Shown: positions 18,953 through 28,634, numbered from the stretch's first letter. The stretch: DNA of 64,000 nucleotides from Caulobacter endophyticus (GCF_003116815.1 NZ_QDKQ01000024.1:29699-93698); one strand, 5' to 3'. Translations and numbers: made by a program. Notes: generated by a model not told the origin, from the sequence alone.

Positions 18953-19915
18953 ATGTCGATCCTCTCGATCCGTCACCTGACGCGCTATCGCTATCGCAAG
19001 CCCGTCGGGTTTGGCGAGCACCGGATGATGTTTCGCCCGCTGGAGAGCTACGACCAGCGCCTGATCAGCGCGGATCTGGTCATCGGGCCAGAGCCCTGCC
19101 TGATCCGCAACGTCCACGACGTCTTCGGCAACTGCGTCGCCATCGCCCGCTTCGCCGAGCGCGCCAGTGAACTGTCGTTCGAGAGCCGCGTGACGCTGGA
19201 CCACCGGCCCCTGCCCGCCTTCGCCGGCGTCGACGGCGAGATCGAAGCCTATGGCGGCACGATGCCGTTCGCCTACAGCCCCGAGGACATGCCCGACCTG
19301 CTGCGTTCCATGGAGCGACAGTATCCGGATCCTGATGGCGCGCTTGAACGCTGGGCGCGGAGCTTTCTGCGTCATGACGGCCGCACCAGCCTCCAGACCC
19401 TGCTGGCCGAGATAACCCAGGCCATCTACAGCGAGTTCCGCTACGCGACCCGGCTCCAGGGCGCAGCCCAGAGTCCGGCCGAGACCTTGGCTTGGCGCAC
19501 CGGCACCTGCCGCGATTTCGCGGTGCTGATGATGGAGGCTGTTCGAACCCTGGGCCTGGCCGCCCAATTCGTGTCCGGCTACCTCTATTGTCCACCGCGA
19601 CCAGCTGACCTGCCCGTCAAGCTCGGCGGGGGGCATACCCACGCCTGGGTCCGGGTCTATCTGCCGGTCTGCGGCTGGGTGGAGTTCGACCCGACCAACG
19701 GCATCGTCGGCAACACGGACCTGATCCGCGTGGCCATCGCCCGTGATCCTCGCCAGGCCTTGCCGCTGTCGGGCGGGTGGTCCGGCGAGGCTGGCGACTA
19801 TCTGGGCATGGACGTCGAGGTCGAGGTGCTGAGCGAGCACGATCGCGTCGGAACGCGCGCGGCGCTGCATGGGTCGCAACCGCCCGGTCAGGCGGACGTT
19901 GCCTTGGCCAGTTAG
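18953..19915 (+). CDS. Transglutaminase-like protein, type 2
   Basis: 320 residues. N-terminal beta domain (LSIRHLTRYRYRKPVGFGEHRMMFRP) followed by the papain-like core: Cys in RTGTCRDFAVLMMEA, His in GGGHTHAWVRVYL, Asp in VEFDPTNG. The complete triad indicates an active amidase/transpeptidase fold. Divergent from the amidohydrolase gene with overlapping 5' ends and followed 15 bp later by a third transglutaminase gene. Confidence 0.9.
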   Translation: MSILSIRHLTRYRYRKPVGFGEHRMMFRPLESYDQRLISADLVIGPEPCLIRNVHDVFGNCVAIARFAERASELSFESRVTLDHRPLPAFAGVDGEIEAYGGTMPFAYSPEDMPDLLRSMERQYPDPDGALERWARSFLRHDGRTSLQTLLAEITQAIYSEFRYATRLQGAAQSPAETLAWRTGTCRDFAVLMMEAVRTLGLAAQFVSGYLYCPPRPADLPVKLGGGHTHAWVRVYLPVCGWVEFDPTNGIVGNTDLIRVAIARDPRQALPLSGGWSGEAGDYLGMDVEVEVLSEHDRVGTRAALHGSQPPGQADVALAS

Positions 19916-19930
19916 CCATCAGGACACTCC

Positions 19931-20746
19931 ATGCGCATCCGGGCCGGTTTCGAGATCATCTACGAATGCCCGGCCCCCACGCCGATGCTGCTGATGCTCA
20001 ATGTGCGGCCGGAACGCGAGGCGGATCTGGAAGCCCCCGACACCATCCACATCGACAGCGCCGCCAAAATCGACAGCTACTTAGACGGCTTCGGCAACCG
20101 TTGCAGCCGTGTCGTGCTGCCCGCCGGCCGCTCGGTCTTGTCGTCCGATTTCATCATTCGCGACAGCGGCGCCCCTGACCCCGTCCTGCTCGACGCCCAG
20201 GCCTCAAGGGTCGAGGATCTGCCCCCCGAGGTTCTCGTCTTCCTGCTGGGCAGCCGCTACTGCGAAACCGACACCCTCAGCGATCTGGCCTGGTCGCTGT
20301 TTGGCGACACGCCGCCCGGCTGGGCGAGGGTGCAGGCCATCGTCGACTATACCCACCAGCGCATCGAGTTCGGCTACGCCCACGCCCGGGCGACAAAGTC
20401 GGCCTGGCAGGCCAACCAGGAACGGCGCGGCGTCTGTCGGGACTTCGCGCACCTGGCCATCACCCTGTGTCGCTGCATGAACATCCCGGCCCGTTACTGC
20501 ACGGGCTACCTAGGCGACATCGGCGTTCCGCCAGCGGACGCGCCGATGGATTTCAGCGCCTGGTTCGAGGTCTATCTCGACGGTGGATGGCGCACCTTCG
20601 ACGCCCGTCACAACGCGCCGCGGATCGCTCGCATCCTGATGGCGCATGGGCGCGACGCCACTGACGCGGCTATCACAACCTCGTTCGGCCCCGCGCTGCT
20701 GCAGAGCTTCATCATCAGGACTGATCAATTGCAGCCGGCGGGGTAA
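19931..20746 (+). CDS. Transglutaminase-like protein, type 3
   Basis: 271 residues from ATG 19931. It has the N-terminal beta domain, then Cys in ERRGVCRDFAHLAITL and the Asp region TFDARHNAPR. The position normally holding the catalytic His reads PMDFSAWFEVYL, i.e. Ser where His is expected. It may be inactive, use another base, or belong to a subgroup with that change. Adjacent to the type 2 gene, probably one transcript. Confidence 0.85.
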   Translation: MRIRAGFEIIYECPAPTPMLLMLNVRPEREADLEAPDTIHIDSAAKIDSYLDGFGNRCSRVVLPAGRSVLSSDFIIRDSGAPDPVLLDAQASRVEDLPPEVLVFLLGSRYCETDTLSDLAWSLFGDTPPGWARVQAIVDYTHQRIEFGYAHARATKSAWQANQERRGVCRDFAHLAITLCRCMNIPARYCTGYLGDIGVPPADAPMDFSAWFEVYLDGGWRTFDARHNAPRIARILMAHGRDATDAAITTSFGPALLQSFIIRTDQLQPAG

Positions 20747-20999
20747 GGGCGCCTCAGAACCGCCATGGGTGTTGTCTGTTAGCTCGGTTTGGGTCTCCAT
20801 CACCCGCACAACCAGAACGAAACAGGCTCGGGAGAACGTGGAGGCGGATTGTGGCGACTTGGACGGCGATATTTCTTTTGTCCGATCCCATCAGGAACAT
20901 CGGACCGCTACAGGCATTTTGGAGAAGGTCGCGCGAAGCGATTGCGGCCGACAGCTCCAGCGTCAGGTCACTAGGGCATAGGCCCGGAAGGGCCTTTTC

Positions 21000-21395
21000 A
21001 TGCCACCCCCTGATATGACCGCGGCTGCCGGAAGGCGGGGCGCTACTTTGCTTGTTGTCGAGGATGAGCCCATCGTCCGCATGGTCGCCTCCGACCACCT
21101 TCGTGACGCCGACTACATTGTGCTCGAAGCCGGATCAGCCTTGGAAGCTTTGGCGATGCTCGAACACCACGGACCAATTGCCTTGGTTTTCACGGATATC
21201 GACATGCCTGGTCCAATCGATGGTCTGGGCCTGCAGAGGATCGTCGGCCAGCGTTGGCCGGACATCGCCGTGTTGATTACATCCGGCCTCCACGGTCCAA
21301 CTGGACCGGACGCATCGCCTTTCCTGGCCAAGCCCTACGACCTTTCAAAGTTGGTCAGGCTCGTCGAAGCTTTGCTGCGCAGCGCCCACGCTTGA
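21000..21395 (+). CDS. Single-domain response regulator
   Basis: 131 residues consisting only of a receiver domain: acidic pocket in LLVVEDEPIVRMV, phospho-acceptor Asp in VFTDIDMPGP, Ser/Thr in LITSGL and Lys in FLAKPYD. There is no output domain, so it acts by protein contacts, like CheY-type or HWE-linked receivers. It precedes an HWE histidine kinase by 170 bp on the same strand; these probably form a pair. About 250 bp without a gene lie upstream. Confidence 0.9.
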   Translation: MPPPDMTAAAGRRGATLLVVEDEPIVRMVASDHLRDADYIVLEAGSALEALAMLEHHGPIALVFTDIDMPGPIDGLGLQRIVGQRWPDIAVLITSGLHGPTGPDASPFLAKPYDLSKLVRLVEALLRSAHA

Positions 21396-21564
21396 ACCAC
21401 GCGGACAATATCAGCGCAGCTGTCAATGCTGCGCCTCGCAAATGACACCTGCGAAACTCGCCGTGGGAACCTGGCCCCTCATCGCGCTTTGACCTCCAAC
21501 CAGCGTTCATGTTCATCAGGACCGCTACCGATGCCGCACACATCGTCAACACCGCCATCGACCA

Positions 21565-22875
21565 ATGGCAGTTGAATCCGCCGCGTTGAACTCGCCCTGT
21601 TGCGTACAGACTCTGGACGACACCGGGGCCGTCCGGTCCTTCAACGAGGAGGGCTTGAGACTTATGGCCGTCGACAGCCCCACGGACATAGTCGGGCGTT
21701 ATTGGCCGGATCTTTGGCCCAAGAACGTGCGCCCGACCTTGATCACCGCTCTCGAAAAAACGCGATGCAACGGCACGGCAAATTTTCAGATACGCTGCTC
21801 TATGACCACGGGCGCCAACCGCTGGTGGGACGTGACTATCGCGAGCCTGCCTGGAAACATCGCGCAGTTCATCGTCATCTTGCGAGACATCACCGCCGCT
21901 CACTCCGATCTCGCCGCCGAAAAACGGACCAATGACCGCCTGCAAGACATCATGCGGTCCAATGCTGATATCCTTTGGGACATCGATCTCGTCGACAACA
22001 AGGTTTGGTGGGGCGAAGGCATGACCTCGACCCTCGGCTACGATCCCGACCAGATCGGCGAGAGCACCCGGTGGCGTGATGAACGCATCCATCCAGACGA
22101 CCGGAAGCGAATTGTCGAGGGTATGAGGGCGGCGATCGAGGACGGCTTGGCTAACTGGGAAGGAGAGTTCCGCTATCTCGACGCGGCCGGCAGGTATCGC
22201 GACGTCCTGGATCGCGGAGCGATCCTAACGGACGTCAATGGCAAGGCGTTCAGATTTGTCGGCGTTATGCAGGACGTTACCGCGCGAACCGCCTTGGGGG
22301 AGGCGTATAAGTTGGTCGCCGGCGAACTTGCCCACCGGGTCAACAACGTGCTGGCCGTGGTTAGCGGGCTCTTCCAGAACTCGGTACGTTCGACGACCTC
22401 CCGTGCCGACCTGATCGACGCCTTTGGCGGTCGGGTGATGGCCATGGCGGCGGCCAACACCGCGGTACTGCGCAGCGAATTCGGCGGTGCGAAGCTCGAA
22501 GACCTGATTTGCGTTCAACTCGCACCTTTTATCGGCGCGGGCCGTCTTCGTCTTTCGGGGCCGCCCGTCGTGCTCAAAGAGGCAATGACGCAACCCTTCG
22601 CCCTGGCAGTCAACGAGTTGGCGACCAATGCACTCAAATATGGCGCTCTTTCCAACGAAGTGGGTCGCGTTGACTTAATGTGGCGCCTGGAGCTACGGGG
22701 CGAGCAAAAGCGCCTTATCGTTGATTGGAAGGAGAGCGGCGGGCCTATCGTCAAGTCGCCAACGCGACTGGGGCTCGGCTCAAAACTCATTGAACGAGGA
22801 ATCCGAAACTGCGAGGTGTTGCGAAGGTTCCATCTTTCAGGATTCCATTGCACGCTGGATTTGGAGCTCGACTAA
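21565..22875 (+). CDS. PAS-PAS HWE-family histidine kinase
   Basis: 436 residues. Two PAS-like sensor domains (about 10-115 and 130-245; the second has WDIDLVDNKVWWGEG...RIHPDDRKRIVEGM and a PAC motif) precede an HWE/HisKA_2 kinase. The phospho-acceptor His is in AGELAHRVNNVLAVVSGL, the N box is AVNELATNALKYGAL and the hallmark Trp-x-Glu is in LIVDWKESGG. No transmembrane segment, so it senses a cytoplasmic signal. The single-domain receiver upstream is the obvious partner. Confidence 0.9.
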   Translation: MAVESAALNSPCCVQTLDDTGAVRSFNEEGLRLMAVDSPTDIVGRYWPDLWPKNVRPTLITALEKTRCNGTANFQIRCSMTTGANRWWDVTIASLPGNIAQFIVILRDITAAHSDLAAEKRTNDRLQDIMRSNADILWDIDLVDNKVWWGEGMTSTLGYDPDQIGESTRWRDERIHPDDRKRIVEGMRAAIEDGLANWEGEFRYLDAAGRYRDVLDRGAILTDVNGKAFRFVGVMQDVTARTALGEAYKLVAGELAHRVNNVLAVVSGLFQNSVRSTTSRADLIDAFGGRVMAMAAANTAVLRSEFGGAKLEDLICVQLAPFIGAGRLRLSGPPVVLKEAMTQPFALAVNELATNALKYGALSNEVGRVDLMWRLELRGEQKRLIVDWKESGGPIVKSPTRLGLGSKLIERGIRNCEVLRRFHLSGFHCTLDLELD

Positions 22876-23000
22876 GGCGCTAGCTGCCAGCCCCATGACG
22901 GACCGCGTCTCACTGTTGGCCAGGGATGGCCGGTTCGCGAAACCTACGTCCCTAGCGCCTCAACCTCCCGCAAGCGGACACTCCGAACGGAAGAGAAGAG

Positions 23001-23408
23001 TCAGGTAACGTCTCGTTCTTCAGAAATCTCGCTTCGAAGCAAACGCCCTGATGCAAGCCGTCGGGACAGAGCATCGAGGAACCCGACATAGCGCTCCTGC
23101 CCCTTGGCGTTCTGCGCCCTCTGATCTCCAGCCGACAGGCTTGGCGTCGCCGTTAGCCAAGCCTTCACGAACAGGGCGACGGCCTCGTTGGAGATTGTCA
23201 CGTCGCGTTCTAGCCGCTCGATCGCACGGCTAATCCGATCGAGACGCCGGGTGACCGCCGCCTCCGACGCCTCTTCCCCATCCGCCGACAGGTAGGCCGC
23301 CACCGCCGCCTGCACGATCTCGGACTTCGACCGACGCATCCGGCGTGACGCCGCGTCTAGGGCGAGGGACAAATCCCTGGCCATGAACACCTTCGTCTGG
23401 ACCTTCAC
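23001..23408 (-). CDS. Ribbon-helix-helix (CopG-like) protein of the transfer operon
   Basis: 135 residues. The N-terminus VQTKVFMARDLSLALDAASRRMRRSKSEIVQAAVAAYL has the beta-strand plus two-helix pattern of an RHH DNA-binding protein; the rest is helical. Its ATG overlaps the traG stop (ATGA), so they are coupled. In related islands this small gene lies between traG and trbB; here no trbB follows. An alternative start at Met9 (23384) is possible. Confidence 0.75.
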   Translation of the reverse strand: MKVQTKVFMARDLSLALDAASRRMRRSKSEIVQAAVAAYLSADGEEASEAAVTRRLDRISRAIERLERDVTISNEAVALFVKAWLTATPSLSAGDQRAQNAKGQERYVGFLDALSRRLASGRLLRSEISEERDVT

Positions 23409-25357
23409 AGCGGGATGCCATCATCAGGATCCAGGGCCGCAAGCCGAGCAGCAGTCCTGAACCGCCGCGATTGCTCAGTCTGGACGATGTCATCGGCGTC
23501 GAGATCGGGATCCAACCCACGCTCAACCTCCTCCGGCGTGGCCACCAGTTCGGTCGGACCATCCAGTTCGGGCTCGAGGCGCAGCCCGCCGTCATCGTCT
23601 TCACCGGAGTTGCCTCCACCCTCCCCTGCCGCCGCCTGGACAGACACCCATTCGGATACCTCGGCTGGCAGAAGGATCGCCGGCTTCTCGGGCGACGAGG
23701 CCACCCGCGACGCAAGCTCCCGATCGAGATAGAAGCGCGCCTTTTTCGCGCGGATGGGCGCAACACCCGAGACCTGCACCAAGGCCTCGTCGGCCGGCAG
23801 CTGCATCACCTCGCCTGGGGTCAGCAGCGGCCTTGCCGTCTCCTGGCGGCTGACCATCAAATGACCGAGCCAGGGCGACAGCCGATGCCCGGCGTAGTTC
23901 TTCATCGCCCGCATCTCGGTGGCGGTGCCGAGACTGTCGCTGATCCGGCGCGCGGTGCGCTCGTCGTTGGTCGAGAACGCGACCCGGACGTGGCAGTTAT
24001 CGAGGATGGAATTATTCTCCCCGTAGGCCTTGGCGATCTGGTTCAGACTCTGGGCGATCAGGAAGGCCTTGATCCGGTACCCGGCCATGAAGGCCATCGC
24101 CTGCTCGAAGAAGTCGAGCCGGCCAAGCGCCGGAAACTCGTCGAGCATCAGCAAAAGCCGCGGCCGTTGACGCGCCGACTCCAAGCCCTCTGTCAGGCGT
24201 CGACCAATCTGGTTCAATATCAAGCGGATCAGCGGCCGGGTGCGGCTGATGTCGGATGGCGGCACGACCAGGTAGAGGGTTACGGGACGTCCCGGGGTGA
24301 CGAGGTCGTCGATCCGCCAATCGCATCGCGACGTAACGGCCGAGGCGATCGGGTCGCGGTAGAGTCCCAGGAAACTCATGGCGGTCGACAGCACGCCCGA
24401 CCTCTCGTTCTCGCTCTTATTCAGTAGCTCCCTTGCCGCGCTGGCCACGACAGGGTGGACCCGGTCGCCCAGGTGTAGGGTCGCCATCATCGCCCGCAGC
24501 GTCGCCTCGATCGTCCGGCGGGGATCGGCCAGGAAGTTGGCCACGCCGGCGAGCGTCTTGTCCGGCTCGGCGTAGAGGACGTGGAGGATCGCCCCGACCA
24601 GAAGGCTGTGGCTGGTCTTATCCCAGTGCGACCGCCGCTCGAGCGCGCCGTCTGGATCTACAAGAATGTCGGCGATGTTCTGAACGTCCCTCACCTCTGA
24701 GGGACCGCGCCGCACTTCCAAGAGGGGATTGTAGGCGCTGGAATTGGGATTGGTCGGGTCGAACAGAAGGACCGGACCAATGCGCGCCCGGCAGGCGGCT
24801 GTCAGTTGCCAATTCTCACCCTTGATGTCGTGAACGACCGCCGACCCGGCCCAGGTCAGCAGGGTCGGCACCACGAGTCCCACGCCCTTCCCCGATCGCG
24901 TCGGGGCAAAGCACAGGACGTGCTCTGGCCCGTCGTGGCGAAGGTAGTGCTGGTCCATACGGCCGAGGACGACGCCGTCGGGGCCGAGCAAGCCAGCCGC
25001 CCTCGCCTCAGCTTCCGTCGCCCAGCGCGCCGACCCGTAAGTGGTCACTTTCTTGGCTTCGCGCGCGCGCCAAATCGACATGCCGATGGCGACGAAGACG
25101 GCGATCAGCGCGCCGCCAGCCGCCATGAACGCGCCGCGCGCGAACACATCCGGCGCGTAGGCGTCGTAGATGAACCACCAAACGAAGAAGGCCGGCGGTG
25201 GGTAGATCGGCCACGGGCCGAGATGAAACCAGGGTGGTCCAAGCTGCGGCTGAAACCCTAGCCGCCACGCTGTCCACTCAGTCGCTAGCCAAACGCCAGC
25301 CAAGGTCAACAGGGCGACGGTCAGGATCTGGCCCCAGAGGATCTTCGTTCCACTCAT
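23405..25357 (-). CDS. traG: Conjugal coupling protein (VirD4-type ATPase)
   Basis: 650 residues. Two N-terminal membrane segments are followed by the ATPase: Walker A in CFAPTRSGKGVGLVVP, Walker B in LLLMLDEFPALG. It links the relaxase-DNA complex to the type IV secretion channel at the inner membrane. The C-terminus is acidic (GNSGEDDDGGLRLEPELDG). It is 15 bp downstream of the relaxase gene and overlaps the RHH gene, a compact transfer operon. Confidence 0.95.
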   Translation of the reverse strand: MSGTKILWGQILTVALLTLAGVWLATEWTAWRLGFQPQLGPPWFHLGPWPIYPPPAFFVWWFIYDAYAPDVFARGAFMAAGGALIAVFVAIGMSIWRAREAKKVTTYGSARWATEAEARAAGLLGPDGVVLGRMDQHYLRHDGPEHVLCFAPTRSGKGVGLVVPTLLTWAGSAVVHDIKGENWQLTAACRARIGPVLLFDPTNPNSSAYNPLLEVRRGPSEVRDVQNIADILVDPDGALERRSHWDKTSHSLLVGAILHVLYAEPDKTLAGVANFLADPRRTIEATLRAMMATLHLGDRVHPVVASAARELLNKSENERSGVLSTAMSFLGLYRDPIASAVTSRCDWRIDDLVTPGRPVTLYLVVPPSDISRTRPLIRLILNQIGRRLTEGLESARQRPRLLLMLDEFPALGRLDFFEQAMAFMAGYRIKAFLIAQSLNQIAKAYGENNSILDNCHVRVAFSTNDERTARRISDSLGTATEMRAMKNYAGHRLSPWLGHLMVSRQETARPLLTPGEVMQLPADEALVQVSGVAPIRAKKARFYLDRELASRVASSPEKPAILLPAEVSEWVSVQAAAGEGGGNSGEDDDGGLRLEPELDGPTELVATPEEVERGLDPDLDADDIVQTEQSRRFRTAARLAALDPDDGIPL

Positions 25358-25372
25358 GGAGGGGACTCATTT

Positions 25373-27085
25373 TCAAAGCCCTCTCCCCCGCTTTCGTCCG
25401 AGCGCCCAATCGACCCCTCCTCCCGGGGTCATCGTGCCCTTGACCTCCTGCCCGAGGCGGTCATCCAAGGCCTTGGTCCAGGGCACCAATTGGAACCCCA
25501 GACCGTCGTCGATCATCGCGAACCGGCCGGAGGCCAGGTCCACCCGCCGCTGGTAAACGCCCTGCACCAAGTCACCGGGCCTGGCCGCGCCCGAAGCGGT
25601 CTGTCCACTCGCAGCAATGTTTTCGGAGACCCGTGCCAGCTCTTCGGCCTTGAGCGAGGCAAGCAGACCAGGGCGCAAACGTCCGGCGTGATCCGCAAAT
25701 CCTAGGCGCTGCAGGTACGTACGACGCGCTTCCAGGGTGACACGGACCTCCTGTCCGAAGCCGTGGCTGGCGAGCGCGGCGGGATCTTTGATGACGAGTT
25801 GGCGGTCCAACCAGGTCGCGCCAGACGCGGTCACCTGTCGCTCGATGCTCAGGTCGGCGCGATGCACCAATTCCACGCCGCGCCGGCCATCATCCGCCGT
25901 CCAGGCTCTGACCTCGACGAGGCCGCCTATCGGGGTGTCGCCCGCCGCCCCAAGGTGAGGAACCCGGACATGATGAAGCCGTCCATCGACGCCGTCGACC
26001 ACGACATAGGCTTGGCCATTCAGCTCGTCATGGAGGCCTCGGTCCGCCAGTCGCCCAAGGAGCGGCGCCTCCAGGGCTTCGCCATGAATCCGTAGATCGG
26101 CTGAGTCCCGTTCACCGCGCTGTGCGCGATGCAGGGTCTTGATGATGTCGCCGCGCTCGCCCAGCGCCCGCAGGCGGGCCTCAAGGTCCCCGTCGAGTCG
26201 CCACTGCCCCTCGCCGCCCTCCGCGAGCCCGAGCTTCTGGAGGAACTGCGCTCGTCCGATCAGACGCGGCGGAACCTGATGTTCCTCTTGAGACGCAGGT
26301 CGTAGATCGACCAGGCCATCGGGGCTCATGCGCTCGCGAAGCTTGCGGTCCAGGCTCGTCCACCGCTCGGCCTCTACCTCTCGGTCCAGGCTGGCGGCCA
26401 GCTCCTCTGGGGTTCGGGGCCCTAACTCCATCGACACCAACGCTTCGGCACGCTGGCGCATGCCTTGGGCGATGTAGTCGCGGTCGATGATCAGATCCTG
26501 CCCGCGCTCATCGACGCCGCGCACGAGAATATGAACGTGCGGGTGTTCGGTGTTCCAGTGATCGACCGCCACCCAATCGAGGCGCGTGCCAAGATCCCTT
26601 TCGGCCTGGGCCATCAATTCGCGCGTCGTGGCTTGAAGGTGCTCAAGGGAGGCCGCGTCCTCTGGCGACACGATGAAGCGGAAATGATGCCGGTCGTCGC
26701 CGCAGCGGTCGGCAAATGCGGCATGGTCGGCCGGGCCGTCACGATCGAACATCTCGGCCGGCGAGCCGTCCTTGGTGACGCCGTCGCGCCGCAAGTACCG
26801 AATGTGATCGGGCAGCGGCGCAGCGCGGTACCTCGCGCCGGAATGACGGACGATCCTGGCCTTGATGATCACGCGGCGGCCAGCCGATCGCGCGCGCATC
26901 CCAGCGTCTCGGCCGCGACCCGATCTGCGAACGCGGCTTCGCCTGTTCAGGTCGACGGCGCCGAGCCCGCTCTTCCGAGCGCCCACTAGAACCTCTCGAA
27001 CGAAGCTTCGGCCCCTGGCGCCATTGCTGGCGCCGCGATCGCCGATGCGTCCGAGCCGCAGGAAAAATTCCTGGTCGTCAGACAT
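25373..27085 (-). CDS. Relaxase of the VirD2/DUF3363 group
   Basis: 570 residues. The N-terminus is basic; the relaxase centre has RHHFRFIVSPEDA and the metal-binding triad region DHWNTEHPHVHILVRG, as in MobP-type nicking enzymes that cut oriT and lead the strand into the recipient. The long C-terminal part is the DUF3363 extension. The upstream 230 bp contain four copies of an 8-bp GC-rich motif, a candidate oriT or operator. Confidence 0.92.
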   Translation of the reverse strand: MSDDQEFFLRLGRIGDRGASNGARGRSFVREVLVGARKSGLGAVDLNRRSRVRRSGRGRDAGMRARSAGRRVIIKARIVRHSGARYRAAPLPDHIRYLRRDGVTKDGSPAEMFDRDGPADHAAFADRCGDDRHHFRFIVSPEDAASLEHLQATTRELMAQAERDLGTRLDWVAVDHWNTEHPHVHILVRGVDERGQDLIIDRDYIAQGMRQRAEALVSMELGPRTPEELAASLDREVEAERWTSLDRKLRERMSPDGLVDLRPASQEEHQVPPRLIGRAQFLQKLGLAEGGEGQWRLDGDLEARLRALGERGDIIKTLHRAQRGERDSADLRIHGEALEAPLLGRLADRGLHDELNGQAYVVVDGVDGRLHHVRVPHLGAAGDTPIGGLVEVRAWTADDGRRGVELVHRADLSIERQVTASGATWLDRQLVIKDPAALASHGFGQEVRVTLEARRTYLQRLGFADHAGRLRPGLLASLKAEELARVSENIAASGQTASGAARPGDLVQGVYQRRVDLASGRFAMIDDGLGFQLVPWTKALDDRLGQEVKGTMTPGGGVDWALGRKRGRGL

Positions 27086-27104
27086 GGACGGCTTTCCGGC
27101 GATC

Positions 27105-27221
27105 GGTCCCGGACAACCCCATGATAAGCTTCAAGAAGTTCGAAAATCCGGGACCTTGACGATGTCGCAGGTCCCGGAGAATCACCAACAGAAGCAAGGA
27201 CATGGGCCTAAAAGGTCCCGG
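27105..27221. repeat. Four GGTCCCGG copies upstream of the relaxase gene
   Basis: GGTCCCGG occurs at 27105-27112, 27170-27177 and 27214-27221, and its complement CCGGGACC at 27148-27155. The last copy sits inside a near-palindrome AAAAGGTCCCGGTCCTTTT (one mismatch pair). The cluster lies just 5' of the relaxase gene, where an oriT or regulator operator is expected. Confidence 0.6.
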
Positions 27222-27313
27222 TCCTTTTATCTCGCCATCTCCCCCGAGCAGGGTTTTGGCGAGACCTCCTGCCTTACGCCTTCCAATTCCCAGGTCTTTA
27301 GACTGAAGCCGCA

Positions 27314-28126
27314 TCACGGCCGCCCAGCTCGATCTGTGGAGGCGAACAGCCGCTTCTCCTCCACCGCGTCGCCTTCTCGATGAGTTTTGACGAACAGGTC
27401 AGCGCCGCGCCAGTCGACGGAAGGGGCGGTCTCAATGGCGATTGGTTCTCGCGCCGCAGCCGCGATCAAGCGCTCGACTTTGGCGGTGTAATGGATGGTT
27501 TCGGTTGGCAGGTTGCGGCGACCCGCGAGCGCTTCAGCATATCGCCCTGGTCCCGCGTTGTAGGCGGCCAGAAAGCCGCTTCGTCCGAACCGATCGTACA
27601 GCGCGCGCAGATATGCCGATCCGGCAAGCACGTTGGCGCGCCGATTGAGCGGGTCTGTGCCGAGCCGATGTTCCGCAGTCAATGCGCGCCAGGTCGTTGG
27701 CATCAGTTGCATGAGCCCGACCGCGCCCTTCGCGGAAACCGCGTTTGCATCACCTCCGCTTTCAGCGCGGATCACGGCGTGGATCCAGATGGACGGAAGC
27801 GAAAAACGAGCCGCAGCCTCGTCGACAATCTCCGCTATTCCAGCAGACTCCGCGTAGGCAGACGATACAGGAACTGTGACGACAAGGCACAGGAGCAGCA
27901 CACCGCCACTCCAAGTTCGAAGAGAGAGGGCTGTGGGCTTGAGGCGACGCCCGCCTTTCGCAAGCGTGCGACCGTGCTCTCCGCCGTCAAGGGAAGCGCG
28001 CCACGCGCGCCGGCCCGTCGGCCGCCCCTGACCGCGGCTGTGCGCGGCCGCTGTCTGGATCTCGGCCGGGACGAGGAAAGGACCGCAGTAGTGGCCGAAC
28101 AAGGAAAGGTATGAGGGCGTCGACAT
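27314..28126 (-). CDS. Lytic transglycosylase of the transfer system
   Basis: About 270 residues from ATG 28126, two bases after the peptidase stop. A basic N-terminal segment of about 70 residues precedes a membrane/signal segment (SGGVLLLCLVVTVPVSSAYA) and a soluble lytic transglycosylase domain: catalytic Glu in IRAESGGDANAVS, then AVGLMQLMPTTW and LAAYNAGPGRY. It opens peptidoglycan locally for the conjugation apparatus (VirB1/TrbN role). The unusually long pre-signal stretch makes the start less sure; an internal start is possible. Confidence 0.85.
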   Translation of the reverse strand: MSTPSYLSLFGHYCGPFLVPAEIQTAAAHSRGQGRPTGRRAWRASLDGGEHGRTLAKGGRRLKPTALSLRTWSGGVLLLCLVVTVPVSSAYAESAGIAEIVDEAAARFSLPSIWIHAVIRAESGGDANAVSAKGAVGLMQLMPTTWRALTAEHRLGTDPLNRRANVLAGSAYLRALYDRFGRSGFLAAYNAGPGRYAEALAGRRNLPTETIHYTAKVERLIAAAAREPIAIETAPSVDWRGADLFVKTHREGDAVEEKRLFASTDRAGRP

Positions 28127-28127
28127 A

Positions 28128-28634
28128 TCAGCGCCCCCACGTCCAGACCGGCGTGAGCCGACCCTCAACGTCGCGTCGTTGAAGCGGACCGAAATACCTG
28201 CCGTCTAGGCTCCGCGGCGCTGTGTTGAGGAGGAAAACCTCGTCGGCCGACAGGCGACGGCAGATCGAGGCTTCTGAGAGGAACCGGCCGACGCGGTCGT
28301 GGGTGAGGACGTCACCGATCTGCACGCCATCGATGTAGACGACGCGGTTTCGGATGCAGACGAACTGCCCCTCCTCCGCAGCCACATGCTTTATCAGCGG
28401 CACGTTGATTGGCAGGTATCGGCGCACGGCTAGCCATCGCGCGAGGTGCGGTGGCGGTCGGACCAGAGCGAGTTCGCCAACGCCCGGTTCTGCGTTATCC
28501 CGCCAGTAGAAGCCGAGCGGCGCACTGGCGGTGGCGTTGAAGATCAATCGTGCGTCTGGCCTGATCACTACCGGGCTCAGGAGGACGATGCAGCCGAAAA
28601 CGAGGCCGGCTAGAAACTTGGCGCGGCCGGTCAT
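28128..28634 (-). CDS. S26 peptidase, TraF-like
   Basis: 168 residues, one N-terminal membrane anchor then the S26 signal peptidase core: NATASAPLGFYW (nucleophile Ser context) and LIKHVAAEEGQFVCIRNRVVYIDG (Lys general base). TraF of IncP-type systems processes and cyclises the pilin TrbC; no trbC is in this window. It overlaps the DUF2840 gene by four bases. Confidence 0.9.
   Translation of the reverse strand: MTGRAKFLAGLVFGCIVLLSPVVIRPDARLIFNATASAPLGFYWRDNAEPGVGELALVRPPPHLARWLAVRRYLPINVPLIKHVAAEEGQFVCIRNRVVYIDGVQIGDVLTHDRVGRFLSEASICRRLSADEVFLLNTAPRSLDGRYFGPLQRRDVEGRLTPVWTWGR

Noticed and set aside
20754..21098. 114-residue minus-strand frame upstream of the response regulator
   Set aside because: Overlaps the receiver gene's start and shows no domain or ribosome site.
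27078..27317. 79-residue minus-strand frame between relaxase and transglycosylase
   Set aside because: No family and no conserved features; the segment holds repeated GC motifs better explained as regulatory or oriT DNA.
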